NCBI RefSeq assembly: GCF_963678635.1
Contig: NC_087062.1
Location: 11,702,670-11,766,669, forward strand
Length of the DNA: 64,000 nucleotides
Source of the DNA: Symsagittifera roscoffensis
Lineage: Eukaryota > Xenacoelomorpha > Acoela > Convolutidae
Reading direction: 5' to 3'
The first letter of the stretch is position 1. Each line of letters opens with the position of its first letter. Positions 1 through 8,751 of this stretch are shown piece after piece. A model generated the notes under the pieces. It saw only the letters and a program-made list of their open reading frames with translations, did no database searches and was not told where the DNA came from. The position numbers were made by a program, and so were the translations under genes.

Positions 1-274
1 TTTTGAAATTTCGAAGTAGGTAACAATTTTTATTTTCGCAAACACTGAAACCGCGAAAATCAGATCAACATTTTTGCAAGTCGAAATGAGAAGAACGATT
101 TTCACCAGTAGAGAATAGACGTACGAGCTGTAGAAGATTGGAAATACGATCGAGATTGTTGTTGGAAGAGCATTTCGAGTTGTAACGTTTGTTTAGCTAC
201 AATTGTTACGGAGTAGTTCCCCAGAATTCGGTGGGGTATTGGGAGGATTTTTTTACCCTCACCGACCAACAACA

Positions 275-359
275 ATGCATCTCTTCGACCGGATTCAAGA
301 ATCCGGAGGGGCTTTGGGAAGAGATTTGAACCTCAAGTTTAACAACTTTTGTTTTCCTG
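275..359 (+). CDS. candidate first coding exon, unknown protein
   Basis: An ATG at 275 in a good initiation context (accaacaacaATG) opens 28 codons reading MHLFDRIQESGG at the N-terminus. The frame runs to a GTATGT donor at 360-365, leaving phase 1; without splicing it stops at once. I recognise no family, and no partner exon can be assigned downstream. It could equally be a chance ORF or the start of a repeat ORF, since the next 7 kb are transposon-derived. Confidence 0.2.
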
Positions 360-1337
360 GTATGTCCTGAATTGCAAATTTTAACCTCAAAAATATTTTA
401 AGATAATGAGAAGCTAGGAATTGAGGGAAAAGGTTGATCCATCTCCGATGGATATGATGATTTTTAATTTATGAACAAAAACAATTGTAATATGATATTA
501 AGTAGTCGCCCTGTTTGTAGGAGTGACCTCGTGGTCTGGGGATACTGAGGTACAGCCATGAGCTCATGTTTTTTGCATGTAACTAAGTTAATTTGCGCCA
601 TCTGGCTGATAGCCTTAAATAGTAACAACTTTGTCGACCCGATAGTGATAGAACAGATATTGAATTGGCTTTGGTAAGGACGGTTAAAAGCATGTGAAGC
701 TGTGTTTGAATGCTAGCCAGTCGTTAAAGGACCTAGCATTTTTTTCCGTTGATATGTACTTCCGGGCGAATGTTACATTTATGGAAGATCAATCTTGGCA
801 ACATATCGTAAACTATCTTGGAGAGTTTTCAGTTCATTTGGGTAAAAACAAAAACTCCATTTGTCATTTAAAAAAGTTTAATGCTTACCAGGATAATTTC
901 GGTTCTTAATGGTTGAATGTCATACCGTGTAAAAATCTGAGAATGAAAATGTCGAATCAGCAGCTTTGCAATGCAACTGGAGTCCGCCTATGTTCAAAAT
1001 TTTAAGAAAAACATAGATGCGTATGCGTGAAAGATGTAACCAAAGATGGATGACTTGACCTATCTTCTCTCAAAAATGCAGGGAGAGTCTCTAGGCAATC
1101 GAAATTGAATTTCATTATAAAGCAAAGTCTCGCTTCCGCTCTCATTCCTTCTGTGTTAGAGCCCCAATAACTCCACAGGACTGATCAGAAGCGACCAGTC
1201 GGTTTGACGCTCGTCCCAGGGGCTGTTGGTATTTAAGCACATTAATGATAATTTTGCCGGTGACCGAAGGGAAAGTGGCAAGCTGATAGACGTGTTCAGG
1301 CCCAACAAGAGGCAACAAGGACAACATCCGCAACGAT
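360..1337. other. no gene seen; low-complexity flank
   Basis: No convincing coding exon is visible. A segment near 1140-1335 is related in inverted orientation to about 4385-4500: both share the run ggcaaaattatcattaa followed by a similar flank. This suggests scraps of one dispersed repeat on both strands. Confidence 0.4.
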
Positions 1338-2041
1338 TCTGGTCTGTTTAGGGCTAAGTAAAAAGTTAACTTTTTAGGCCATCAGTCAAACGACTTTTGA
1401 TCCGCTTTCGCTTACATGCAAAAATAACCACAGAGCTGGGTCTCGGATTACCAGATTACATGAATACTGTTGAAAACACGGCTCGAAATCCATTTTTTGC
1501 TATTTTTTTAGTGACAGTTATATACTAAATCCATTGGAGCTGGATTGACTTTTTCCTCTTCCTAGCTACTCATGCTCTGAAATTATATGTAAAATTGGAG
1601 TTAATTCAACTAGTCAGGGGATAACAGCAGCTAAAAAGTAAGTTTCATAGTTCACACAGTCTCCGGGCACCGGACTTCCAGTTCCGTTCCTCTCCAGAGA
1701 TCACACTCTTATCTCTTCAATCTCGTGGCACGGGACGGTACTGATCCGCTCCGGCTGTCCCACTGAAGCCTACTTTCTTTTCATCTGCCACACGGTTCGT
1801 TTTTCTCTTTTTTTCTTCACAACTTATTTTATCGGCGTCTTCGTTTGTTCTGTTTTTCTTCTCTTTTTTTGTTCAAAATGGCCGTTCCCGCATTTCTCTG
1901 AAATTATCTGCCGAGAATCGAAAATTTGAAATTTGAAAACTCCAGAATAATCTGACCCTCCTTTTCATAACGATTTTGTCTCTAACGCCACTAATGTCCA
2001 TTTCGTTCTCGTGGGAGGGTTCGACTGTGCCAATCCGGGGG
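1338..2041 (+). repeat. dispersed element 5' region, copy 1, with degenerate ORF start
   Basis: 1338-1870 is a direct repeat of 5173-5746; both begin tctggtctgtttagggctaa and share a block around ctccggctgtcccactgaag. The following part, about 1858-2041, is a repeat of 23036-23216 and carries a damaged version of the same short ORF start (ATGGCCGTTCCC against ATGGCGGATCCG). The arrangement looks like the 5' UTR/promoter and first codons of a non-LTR retroelement. The right edge abuts the LTR beginning at 2044, so that LTR element may have interrupted this repeat. Confidence 0.6.
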
Positions 2042-2043
2042 AA

Positions 2044-2760
2044 TGGCACATACTCCCTGGACAGTCCCCTTCAATGTCCCTATTGAAAGCATAAATCTGG
2101 GTTATCTTCAAGTGGTGATCCAGTTTCCTATAATCGACTTACAAATCACATTAGAATATAAAATTTATCTACGCCACCAACTCACTGGGTCTCATAAATG
2201 GCGTCGTACTACATTTCACTGCCTTTAAACGTTTTCACAAAATTTGCACTATGCGGACTGTCCTAGATAAAATTTCTTTTCTGACTACTTTTGTCATTTC
2301 ACCATTAAAATTTCTTCTAGTTGTTGCTGATTTAAAAAGGTTTGGGGTGTGGCACGGCCACGCACCCGTTAAAATTATCTTAGCCTCACTCACAAAGTAT
2401 AATCAATCGTTTATGCTGTTGCCCTCAGTATTAAAACTAAGAAACTTTGTCGCTAGGAAAGGTAATGAGGTACTCACCTTCCTCCAGCGAGCGTACCCAA
2501 AATTTACCGGGTCGCCACAAAGTGAAGAGGTGTCCTACACAGGTTAAGAACTTCAGTCAGGTTTAAATAGGGAAATATTCTCACCTAAGGTTTAGAATAA
2601 ATAACATCAACTAAAATTTTCATTGCAATTGAAAAGTTTTAACATTTACAAATTCTGGCCTGTCCAAACATCATCAAAACAAAAAGTTTAAAAGTCTCAA
2701 TAACCAATCTTGGTTGATTAGTTCAAGTTTTAACACACTACAAAAATTAAATTTTTTCAT
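2044..2760 (-). repeat. probable 3' LTR of gypsy-type fragment A
   Basis: The segment begins TGGCACATACTCCC and ends TTTTTTCA, i.e. TG...CA. It lies directly downstream (minus sense) of a polypurine tract and of coding sequence related to the large ORF of the 7.4-19.3 kb element. That element's LTR at 7395 starts with the same TGGCACATACTCCC. The two LTRs are strongly diverged inside, sharing mainly the edges and a stretch near gataaaatttctttt (2265-2280). No second LTR of fragment A is present, so identity rests on context. Confidence 0.5.
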
Positions 2761-2774
2761 TTCTCTCCCCTTCC
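2761..2774 (-). other. polypurine tract of fragment A
   Basis: Read on the minus strand this is ggaaggggagagaa, directly followed by the TG that begins the LTR. A polypurine tract at this place primes plus-strand DNA synthesis in LTR retroelements. The same arrangement recurs at 7787-7804. Confidence 0.5.
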
Positions 2775-2779
2775 ACCTC

Positions 2780-3812
2780 GTGTCTCATCTTCAGCTCTCA
2801 CTCCATTGATTCTGGTTCCTGCTCTCCCATCTCACTGTCTTCCAGGACCTTCTGCAGCATGTCCACAGAATTACCCGCTGTGCCCCAGCTTTCTTGCTCC
2901 AGCAACCTCTGTTTGCAGCAAGGCAGTAGATCCACGTTTACTTTCTGCTCCCTTTTTCTGCAGAAGCTGTTATGCAAAAACAGGCTCTTATTTTGCTCTA
3001 GGTCAGCTTGTATGACCTCTTTCTGCTCCTGTTAGGTGGCGCAAGACATCCAGCTACTCTTTTCACCGCTGTAGTCACAGCGTTCCTATGCGTCAGGAAT
3101 GCCCTCTAATAGGCTCCCGGTCCTATATCTAGCTAGAAAGATTGATAGAATTCGGTGTGTCGGGACATATCACGCTTTGCGCGTTCATACACCCATGCTG
3201 TCATCACCACACGCAACCAAGGCATCAATCTTTGTCTTGTCCATATTCTTTCTATCGCTTTCGGTATTCTCTTAACTTTTCAGGTAGTCCTGAACAAATC
3301 CAGTTTCTTACTGAGGCTCATTCTGCTCAGCTGCTCTGGAAGTGACACGGCCATCTCCGGTTCAGTAGTTCCAGCGTTCAGTCGTTCCAGCATGGCGCTG
3401 ACCACCAATGTCGTCACGTTCTGAGTTCGATCAGGCATTCCCATGAAGAAAAGTTCTCCAGCATCCCAAGAAAATACTAGGTTCGCTCTATTGGGGTATC
3501 AAAACGTCTGCACCAGGCAATGACTCGGGCCCCATGAGTCAACACGATATTCCTCCAAGTTCGTTAACCTGATGCTATCAACAGGGGCTCGATTTCATCT
3601 TTCGTAGGGAAATCGTTCGACATCGTCCCACTCGCTCTCTTCTTCTGGAACTCACTGATGTTTCCTTAAACCAATTTCACAAAATCTCTTCCCACTATCT
3701 CTTCTAGTTCATCCCTAGACGTCTCCGGGACTGCCCGAAGGATCTTCGCCAATAGCTCATGAGATTTCTCAGACCTTCACGACAATCGTACGCCTCTATC
3801 CACTGAGCTATT
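2780..3812 (-). pseudogene. decayed C-terminal part of the giant gypsy ORF, old copy A
   Basis: Minus-strand reading in shifting frames recovers blocks collinear with the C-terminal ~300 residues of the ORF at 7837-11258. Here HELLAKILRAVPETSRDEL corresponds to HKLLRKILGTVPKAQRDDL there; EIEPLLIASG corresponds to ELEPLLEASG; a shared LVVSxML block follows; and IERIWTRQRLMPWLR corresponds to VRHEWSRIRFFPWFR. Many stops and frame changes separate the blocks, so it is dead. The conserved order over about 1 kb, followed by a polypurine tract and an LTR start, shows this is a second, older member of the same element family. Upstream of 3812 the similarity is lost, so only the 3' end survives. Confidence 0.7.
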
Positions 3813-5172
3813 CGGAGATTTACTCAAGAATATTTCTAGCAAATGAACTTGTTGTGCTAACAGGCTCTTATTGCAAAAGTTTTTATCGCTTTAACTCTAA
3901 AGAATCAAAAATTCGATCCTCAAAACATATTGATGAAATTCGGAAATTTCAAAACTTTTTGTCGAAAAAACTATATTTTCGCCTAATTCTGTTGATTCCA
4001 TTTCCGCGCGTTTCTTTAGTTATGGGGCTCAAGCTACGTAGTATTTCAATGCAAAGAAGCTTTTTGTTGTTCAAAAAAATTTGGATATCCAAAAATTTGG
4101 GGTTGACAGTTTGGTCGAAAACAGGTATTTTTGACAAATTAGGGTGTTTTTTGGGTCTAAATGAGAGATAAGTAGAATATAATAAAGATAATAACCTTTT
4201 AATAACGTTAGTCGATATTACTATACCCACTTTAACACCAAAATACCCGAACTAGGACCCCTAACTAGGAAATTTGTAATCGATGGAAGGTACAATCGGA
4301 CCGCGCCAATTGTGTCCCCCACCACTTAAGTTTTAATGAAATAGTACCCGAACGATACTAAAAATATGTTGATGATGCCCAACACTCGTTGTGGATGTTG
4401 ACCTTGTCGCCTCTTGCTGAGTCTTGAACACGTACCCTCAGGTCACCGGCAAAATTATCATTAACATGCTTAAATACTCAAACAACACTCAAGGGAGGGT
4501 ACCTAACCAACCACCAAAACACTCGAATTTTCGATCAGAAATGATATAAATCAATATGAAACAACGACAAATAGGAAGTTCAGATCGCATATGGTCCGGA
4601 AATAATACAGCAACTGTCACTTTACATTTTTAGGGTTTTTAGTCTTTTTTTTTGGTTTTTACTATTTTTAGTACGATTCTGTTTTCAAGTAAATTTATTT
4701 TTTTTTGGCTTTTTCTTGGTTAAACACTAATTTTGTTTGCTTTTACGCTTTATGTTTAACTGTTTTTGGTCCCAAGGCCTTTGGATAAATGTGCTCATGA
4801 TTTCCCACATAACCCTCCAGCCCCCGGAATTTTTGGTCTTAACTAAGTTAGAAAGCTAAATCGTACCAGGCGGAGGGTCGGTGCCTTCCGCCTATTACAA
4901 CACAGGACATTAAAGCTTCTTATTTGGACTTGCGCCCGGAGTGGAGGGCTCGTCGCTGAAACGTTTGCTGATCATGATGGTCTTTTCTTTAACAGGCTCA
5001 CTCAGGGGCGCCATAAAAACGTCTATGCAACAACGTCTATGTGAAAACGCCGTGAAAATGCAATAAAACGTCTATGTGACGGAGCGTAGAGAAAGAACCT
5101 ATTGAGGACTGACAGGCATCAATTACCCTAATTCTACTCGCTTATCACCGTCTAGAACTAGCCAGTTAGTTT
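3813..5172. other. no gene seen; repeat remnants
   Basis: Short ORFs here have no recognisable features. The segment 4790-5050 is loosely related to 21490-21710: both contain gcccggag followed by a gatcatgatg/tcatgatg stretch and then a gcgccataaaaac run. It is therefore probably a dispersed repeat. Confidence 0.4.
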
Positions 5173-5746
5173 TCTGGTCTGTTTAGGGCTAAGTAAAAAA
5201 AAATACCTTTTTTAGGCCATCAGTCGAACGACTTTTGATTAGCTTTCGTTTATATGCGAAAATAACTACATAGCTGGGTCTCAGATCCCCAGACTATGTG
5301 ATTACTATTAAAAAACGGCTCGAAATCCATTATTTTTAAAATGTTTTTAGTGTTAGTTATATACCAGATCCTTTGGAGCTGGATTGACCTTTTCCTCTTT
5401 CTAGCTTATCATGCTCTGAAATTATATGTAAAATTGGAGTTAATTCAATTAGTCACCGGGCATAACAGCAGCTAAAAAGTAAGTTTGATAGTTCACACAG
5501 TCTCTGGGCACCGGTCCTCCAGTTCCGCTCTCCTCTTGAGATAACGCTCTTTTCTCTCCAATCTCGTGGCACGAGAGGAAACGGATCCGCTCCGGCTGTC
5601 CCACTGAAGCCTCCTTTCTTTTTATCTGCTCCAGCTAAGTGTCTTATCGTGTCCGATCGTCACGATTACAGACTTCGTTTTTTCTCTTGCTTTCTTTACA
5701 ACTTGTTTTATCGGCGTCTTCGTTTGTTCTGTTTTTCTCTTTTTCT
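5173..5746 (+). repeat. dispersed element 5' region, copy 2
   Basis: Direct repeat of 1338-1870, with matching start, middle (ggagctggattgac, catgctctgaaattatatg) and pyrimidine-rich end. Several percent substitutions and small indels separate the copies, so neither is very recent. It is followed at 5820 by a short basic ORF and at 6090 by an SGNH-like ORF, consistent with an element whose 5' UTR precedes a first ORF. Confidence 0.65.
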
Positions 5747-5819
5747 GGGACTAATTGTTGTGATAAACTAATTTAATAGTTCTTTGTTCAAATTTACCGC
5801 TTAAGTGTTTTCATATCAT

Positions 5820-5906
5820 ATGCGCGCTGGGCTTTCCTCTTCTGGTTATCTTACTAAATCTCGCCGTCCCACCCGTAGGCGAGTGAAAGTTCCCTGGCGT
5901 AACTAG
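5820..5906 (+). CDS. short basic ORF, possible start of an element ORF
   Basis: 28 codons begin MRAGLSSSGYLTKSRRPTRR and end in TAG. The arginine-rich stretch resembles a nuclear-localisation or nucleic-acid-binding tail. It lies between a probable 5' region (to 5746) and the SGNH-like reading frame at 6090. A function cannot be assigned, and a chance ORF is possible. Confidence 0.25.
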   Translation: MRAGLSSSGYLTKSRRPTRRRVKVPWRN

Positions 5907-6089
5907 ACGCAAGAAGGAGTGAGCTGGTGAATCGACCTCCAAATCGACGTCAGGTTGTAACACTCTTTTCTTTTTTTTCTTTTTTTTTCATCGCCTTTGC
6001 CTCAGCAATTTCAAAAACCTAAGTGAAAGTATTCATAAATCACCCCAAAGAGCTTCCTTTCTTGCCCCAGTTGTCTGTGTTTCAGGTTG

Positions 6090-6442
6090 ATGCCGCGATT
6101 CCAGGCAAGACGCATCCCTGAGTTCTCACAGAAATTAGTTATCGGGACTTCAAGGACCAAATATATCAAACCAGCTCTAGTAAAATCAACAATTCACTCA
6201 TACCGCGGCGCAACTCTTTATGATCTGTTTGAAACAGTTTTACAATACAATACAGACCAAAGCGCCTATATGCAGTAAAAATAGTTGCTGGATACAATGA
6301 CAACAGGCTGCATCCACAAGAATTAGAACAACAGTGGAAAAACTTGATTAACCTCGTCACTAACAAGTTTCAGCCCAAGACACTGATCATCCCCAAAACA
6401 ATTCAGAGCTGTAATAACTCCGAAGTAAACCACAAAATTTAA
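6090..6442 (+). pseudogene. decayed SGNH/GDSL-like ORF of a retroelement
   Basis: Two overlapping frames, with a shift near 6270, give an SGNH-like motif order. KLVIGTSRTKYI occupies the block I position (GTS instead of GDS), SYRGATLYDL the block II glycine, and KIVAGYNDNRLH block III (GxND). The C-terminal Asp-His block V is not visible before the TAA at 6440. SGNH domains occur in ORF1 of some non-LTR retroelements such as the CR1 group. That family fits the position after a 5' UTR-like repeat, but the clade is inference. The frameshift makes this copy non-functional. Confidence 0.5.
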
Positions 6443-6503
6443 ATTCATAATCATGGGCTGTTTAATTTGATAAATAGATGTGTACACCCCCATACACTTA
6501 TTG

Positions 6504-6612
6504 TGTAACAGTCGCCTACTTCGGTCACATTTGAGGCTTAAGAAGAATAGGCCCTATAACCATTGGCTCAAGAGTCAGGGACACTATCTCTCGTGTTTTT
6601 CTACCTCAAAAC
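6504..6612 (+). repeat. 109-bp block identical to 21720-21828
   Basis: Base-by-base reading finds no difference between 6504-6612 and 21720-21828; both start tgtaacagtcgcctacttcg and end ttctacctcaaaac. Flanks differ completely on the right. Here the block follows the SGNH-like remnant; at 21.7 kb it reads into a reverse-transcriptase C-terminal ORF. It is probably a conserved internal piece of one element family that moved recently. Confidence 0.8.
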
Positions 6613-7394
6613 GGTCGGAGCCAATTCGGTTCGCTTTCGACATGAGACTAAAAACCCGTTACAGCTTAAAGGCCACTACCAAAATACCCCCCCCCCACTC
6701 TAGAAAATAAGAACGTCCCCATACTTAGGTCTCAAAATACCCAAAATACACGAACGCCGTTAAAAACAGGGTCGGAACAATCCGCACAGTTACTTTTTAT
6801 TAGACAGTGGAACTTTGATCCATTTCTTATGGATCAACCTAAAACTCTCCTTATCTCAACATAACAATCATGAAACACACTCAAGAAAACTAAATTGAGG
6901 ACTCACATGTCGGCACACTCGAGAATTAGAGGTAACTAAATTAATGAGCAACTCGAGAATTAAGTATGATATCTTGAGAAGTTTAATACTAATTAGTTTC
7001 AATAAGGGAAATGAGTTTTGACTCTAGTAATGAAGTTTTAGTCTGAACCATTGGGACACCCCAGTTGTCCAGCTTTCTACTGATGGTTCACTCTAGTTCA
7101 GCTCGGATGAATACGCTCTTCTTTCGCAATTGTTTCTTCTCCTATTTCAGGATAAGACGGCTCTACTCGCGTTTATTTTGTATCTGGAAATTGCGAATAG
7201 CAATTTCCCGCTGCTTTTTAAGGTACTTTCCCGCGATTGTAATTCGGATGTTCTGATCTTCTAATTCTGAGATTTTCAGTTTTCGCGAGAAAGTTGAGCA
7301 TGACAGGCTCCATTCGAAATTTTTAAAAATTAAATTTCCTCCCAAAATTACGTATTTCGTGTTCCTCAAGGTCAAACTTCCAAATATGACCGAC
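6613..7394. other. no gene seen
   Basis: AT-rich sequence with a C10 run near 6690 and many ctcgag/ctcaag words. No coding exon, inverted repeat or RNA gene could be supported. Confidence 0.35.
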
Positions 7395-7778
7395 TGGCAC
7401 ATACTCCCCGGACTCGAGATCGATGTCCTCATCGCGTGTTGCCGCCTGCCAGTGAGTCCCCAGAATACCGAGTGTTGCTCAAGATACAGTGCCAGTGGTC
7501 ATTTACAGCAGTTTGCAGCAGACTTAAGTTTGTCTACATCCCAAAATTCACCACTATATAAAATTGTCACACTATCGCTGAACAGCAATCAAAATTTTCA
7601 TAAATCTGCACCTTAAATGTCCGCTTTTGAAGCTTATGATTAAAATTTCTTTTGTCCTATCCAGTCAGGAAATTGTCATGCAACATTTTGATTTATATAA
7701 TAACTATAGCATATCAATAACAATATTTTGTTTTCGTTAAAATTTCTTTTGCGTGAACTCGAATTTTATCCGAGTTCA
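7395..7778 (-). repeat. 3' LTR of the large gypsy-type element B
   Basis: 384 bp beginning TGGCACATACTCCCC and ending CGAGTTCA, so TG...CA. It lies immediately beyond the polypurine tract at 7787-7804 and the stop codon of the giant ORF at 7837. Its terminal 14 bases match the LTR of fragment A at 2044. A matching 5' LTR is not found in the window, which fits the truncation of the element at 19.3 kb. Confidence 0.55.
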
Positions 7779-7786
7779 TACTCGAG

Positions 7787-7804
7787 CCCCTTCCTTTCCC
7801 TCTC
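7787..7804 (-). other. polypurine tract of element B
   Basis: On the minus strand this is an uninterrupted 18-base purine run, gagagggaaaggaagggg, about 30 bp after the giant ORF's stop and about 8 bp before the TG of the LTR. It is the expected plus-strand primer site of an LTR retroelement and fixes the 3' end of the element. Confidence 0.65.
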
Positions 7805-7836
7805 AAGACTCGAGAACCCCACATTGAGCTCCCTGC

Positions 7837-8364
7837 TCACTTCGTACTCCTAGCCTTCGACGTGCTAGGACCTAATGAATTTGACAATTTTGACGTGATC
7901 TGTCTGAGTAGCGCCTCCTCATCATCAGAACTGATCACAATTTCTTCCCATGCTCTCAATTGTTCGTAAGATCGCATCCACTCCCTCTGCTCTTACCAGC
8001 TCGCTGCCTGATTTGGTAAACCCTTCGTTTTTAATTCCCTGTTAAAGCAAAAGGAATTGTGCAGGCTCAAGCTCACGTTCTTCGCCAAGTCTTCCTCCAG
8101 TATCGACTCTCTTGCTTCGGAATTGTCTCTAGACACCCTACCAACTCTCTTCCAACCTGTGGTGATCGCATTTCGATGGGTCAGAAGAGGTCTCTTGAAG
8201 GCTTCCGGGCCTATCGCCGCCAGGAACTGTCGATATTCCTTCTGATATTTCTTCATGTGATCCTTCGTCGCCATGTACAACCAAGATGTCAACGTCGGTC
8301 GAAACCACGGAAAGAACCTAATGCGGCTCCACTCGTGCCTGACTTCGATTGGTATGGCGAATAC
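7837..8364 (-). pseudogene. C-terminal end of the giant ORF of element B
   Basis: In minus sense the reading starts after a frame change near 8360 with VFAIPIEVRHEWSRIRFFP. It continues through KYQKEYRQFLAAIGPEAF, changes frame again near 7990, and ends SSDDEEALLRQITSKL...ARSTK at a TGA (7837-7839). A homologous but decayed block exists in fragment A (2780-3812), so the segment is genuine coding sequence of the family. The acidic, lysine-ended tail is probably flexible. No domain recognised. The segment 7993-8292 is open by itself. Confidence 0.6.
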
Positions 8365-8751
8365 CTAGCATACAGTCTCAAATAACTCGAGTCTTCTGTT
8401 GTAGTCGATAGCGTGTATCGATTCCGCCGTAGGTGTCTTCGACTCCCTGTACTTCGTCACATTTTCTTCGATCCATCGTAACGCCAACATCGTGCTTACT
8501 ACCAAGATAGTCACCTTCTGCTGATGATCGGGTAACCCGATTGACCGAATTTCTTCTACATCCCACACTAGGCAAAGGTTTGTGTGCTCCGGGTACCACA
8601 CTGTCTGTGCCAAGCAGTGGCATGGGCATTCCCCATGTGTAATTTCTTTGCTTCGGAGATTGCGTTCCCCCGAGGCTTCCAGCAGAGGCTCCAGCTCCAT
8701 CATCTTCTCGTGCACCACATCATCTTCCTCCGGCATTGGGACATTACCCAT
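8365..8751 (-). CDS. giant ORF segment, late region with Cys/His cluster
   Basis: 129-codon open segment, beginning MGNVPMPEEDDVVHEKMMEL. It contains an H/C cluster (ITHGECPCHCL ... PEHTNLCLVW) and then LVVSTMLALRWIEENV. It overlaps the preceding segment (8700-11258) in another frame, so a single-base indel near 8750 joins them. Blocks ELEPLLEASG and LVVSTML recur in fragment A. The Cys/His cluster could bind zinc, but no known family is evident. Confidence 0.55.
   Translation of the reverse strand: MGNVPMPEEDDVVHEKMMELEPLLEASGERNLRSKEITHGECPCHCLAQTVWYPEHTNLCLVWDVEEIRSIGLPDHQQKVTILVVSTMLALRWIEENVTKYRESKTPTAESIHAIDYNRRLELFETVC

Noticed and set aside
3765-3815. Minus-strand tagctcagtggatagaggcg, which looks like a tRNA D-arm
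   Set aside because: No B box or acceptor stem follows, and from about 3795 down the sequence aligns without gaps to the giant ORF of element B, so a coding remnant explains it.
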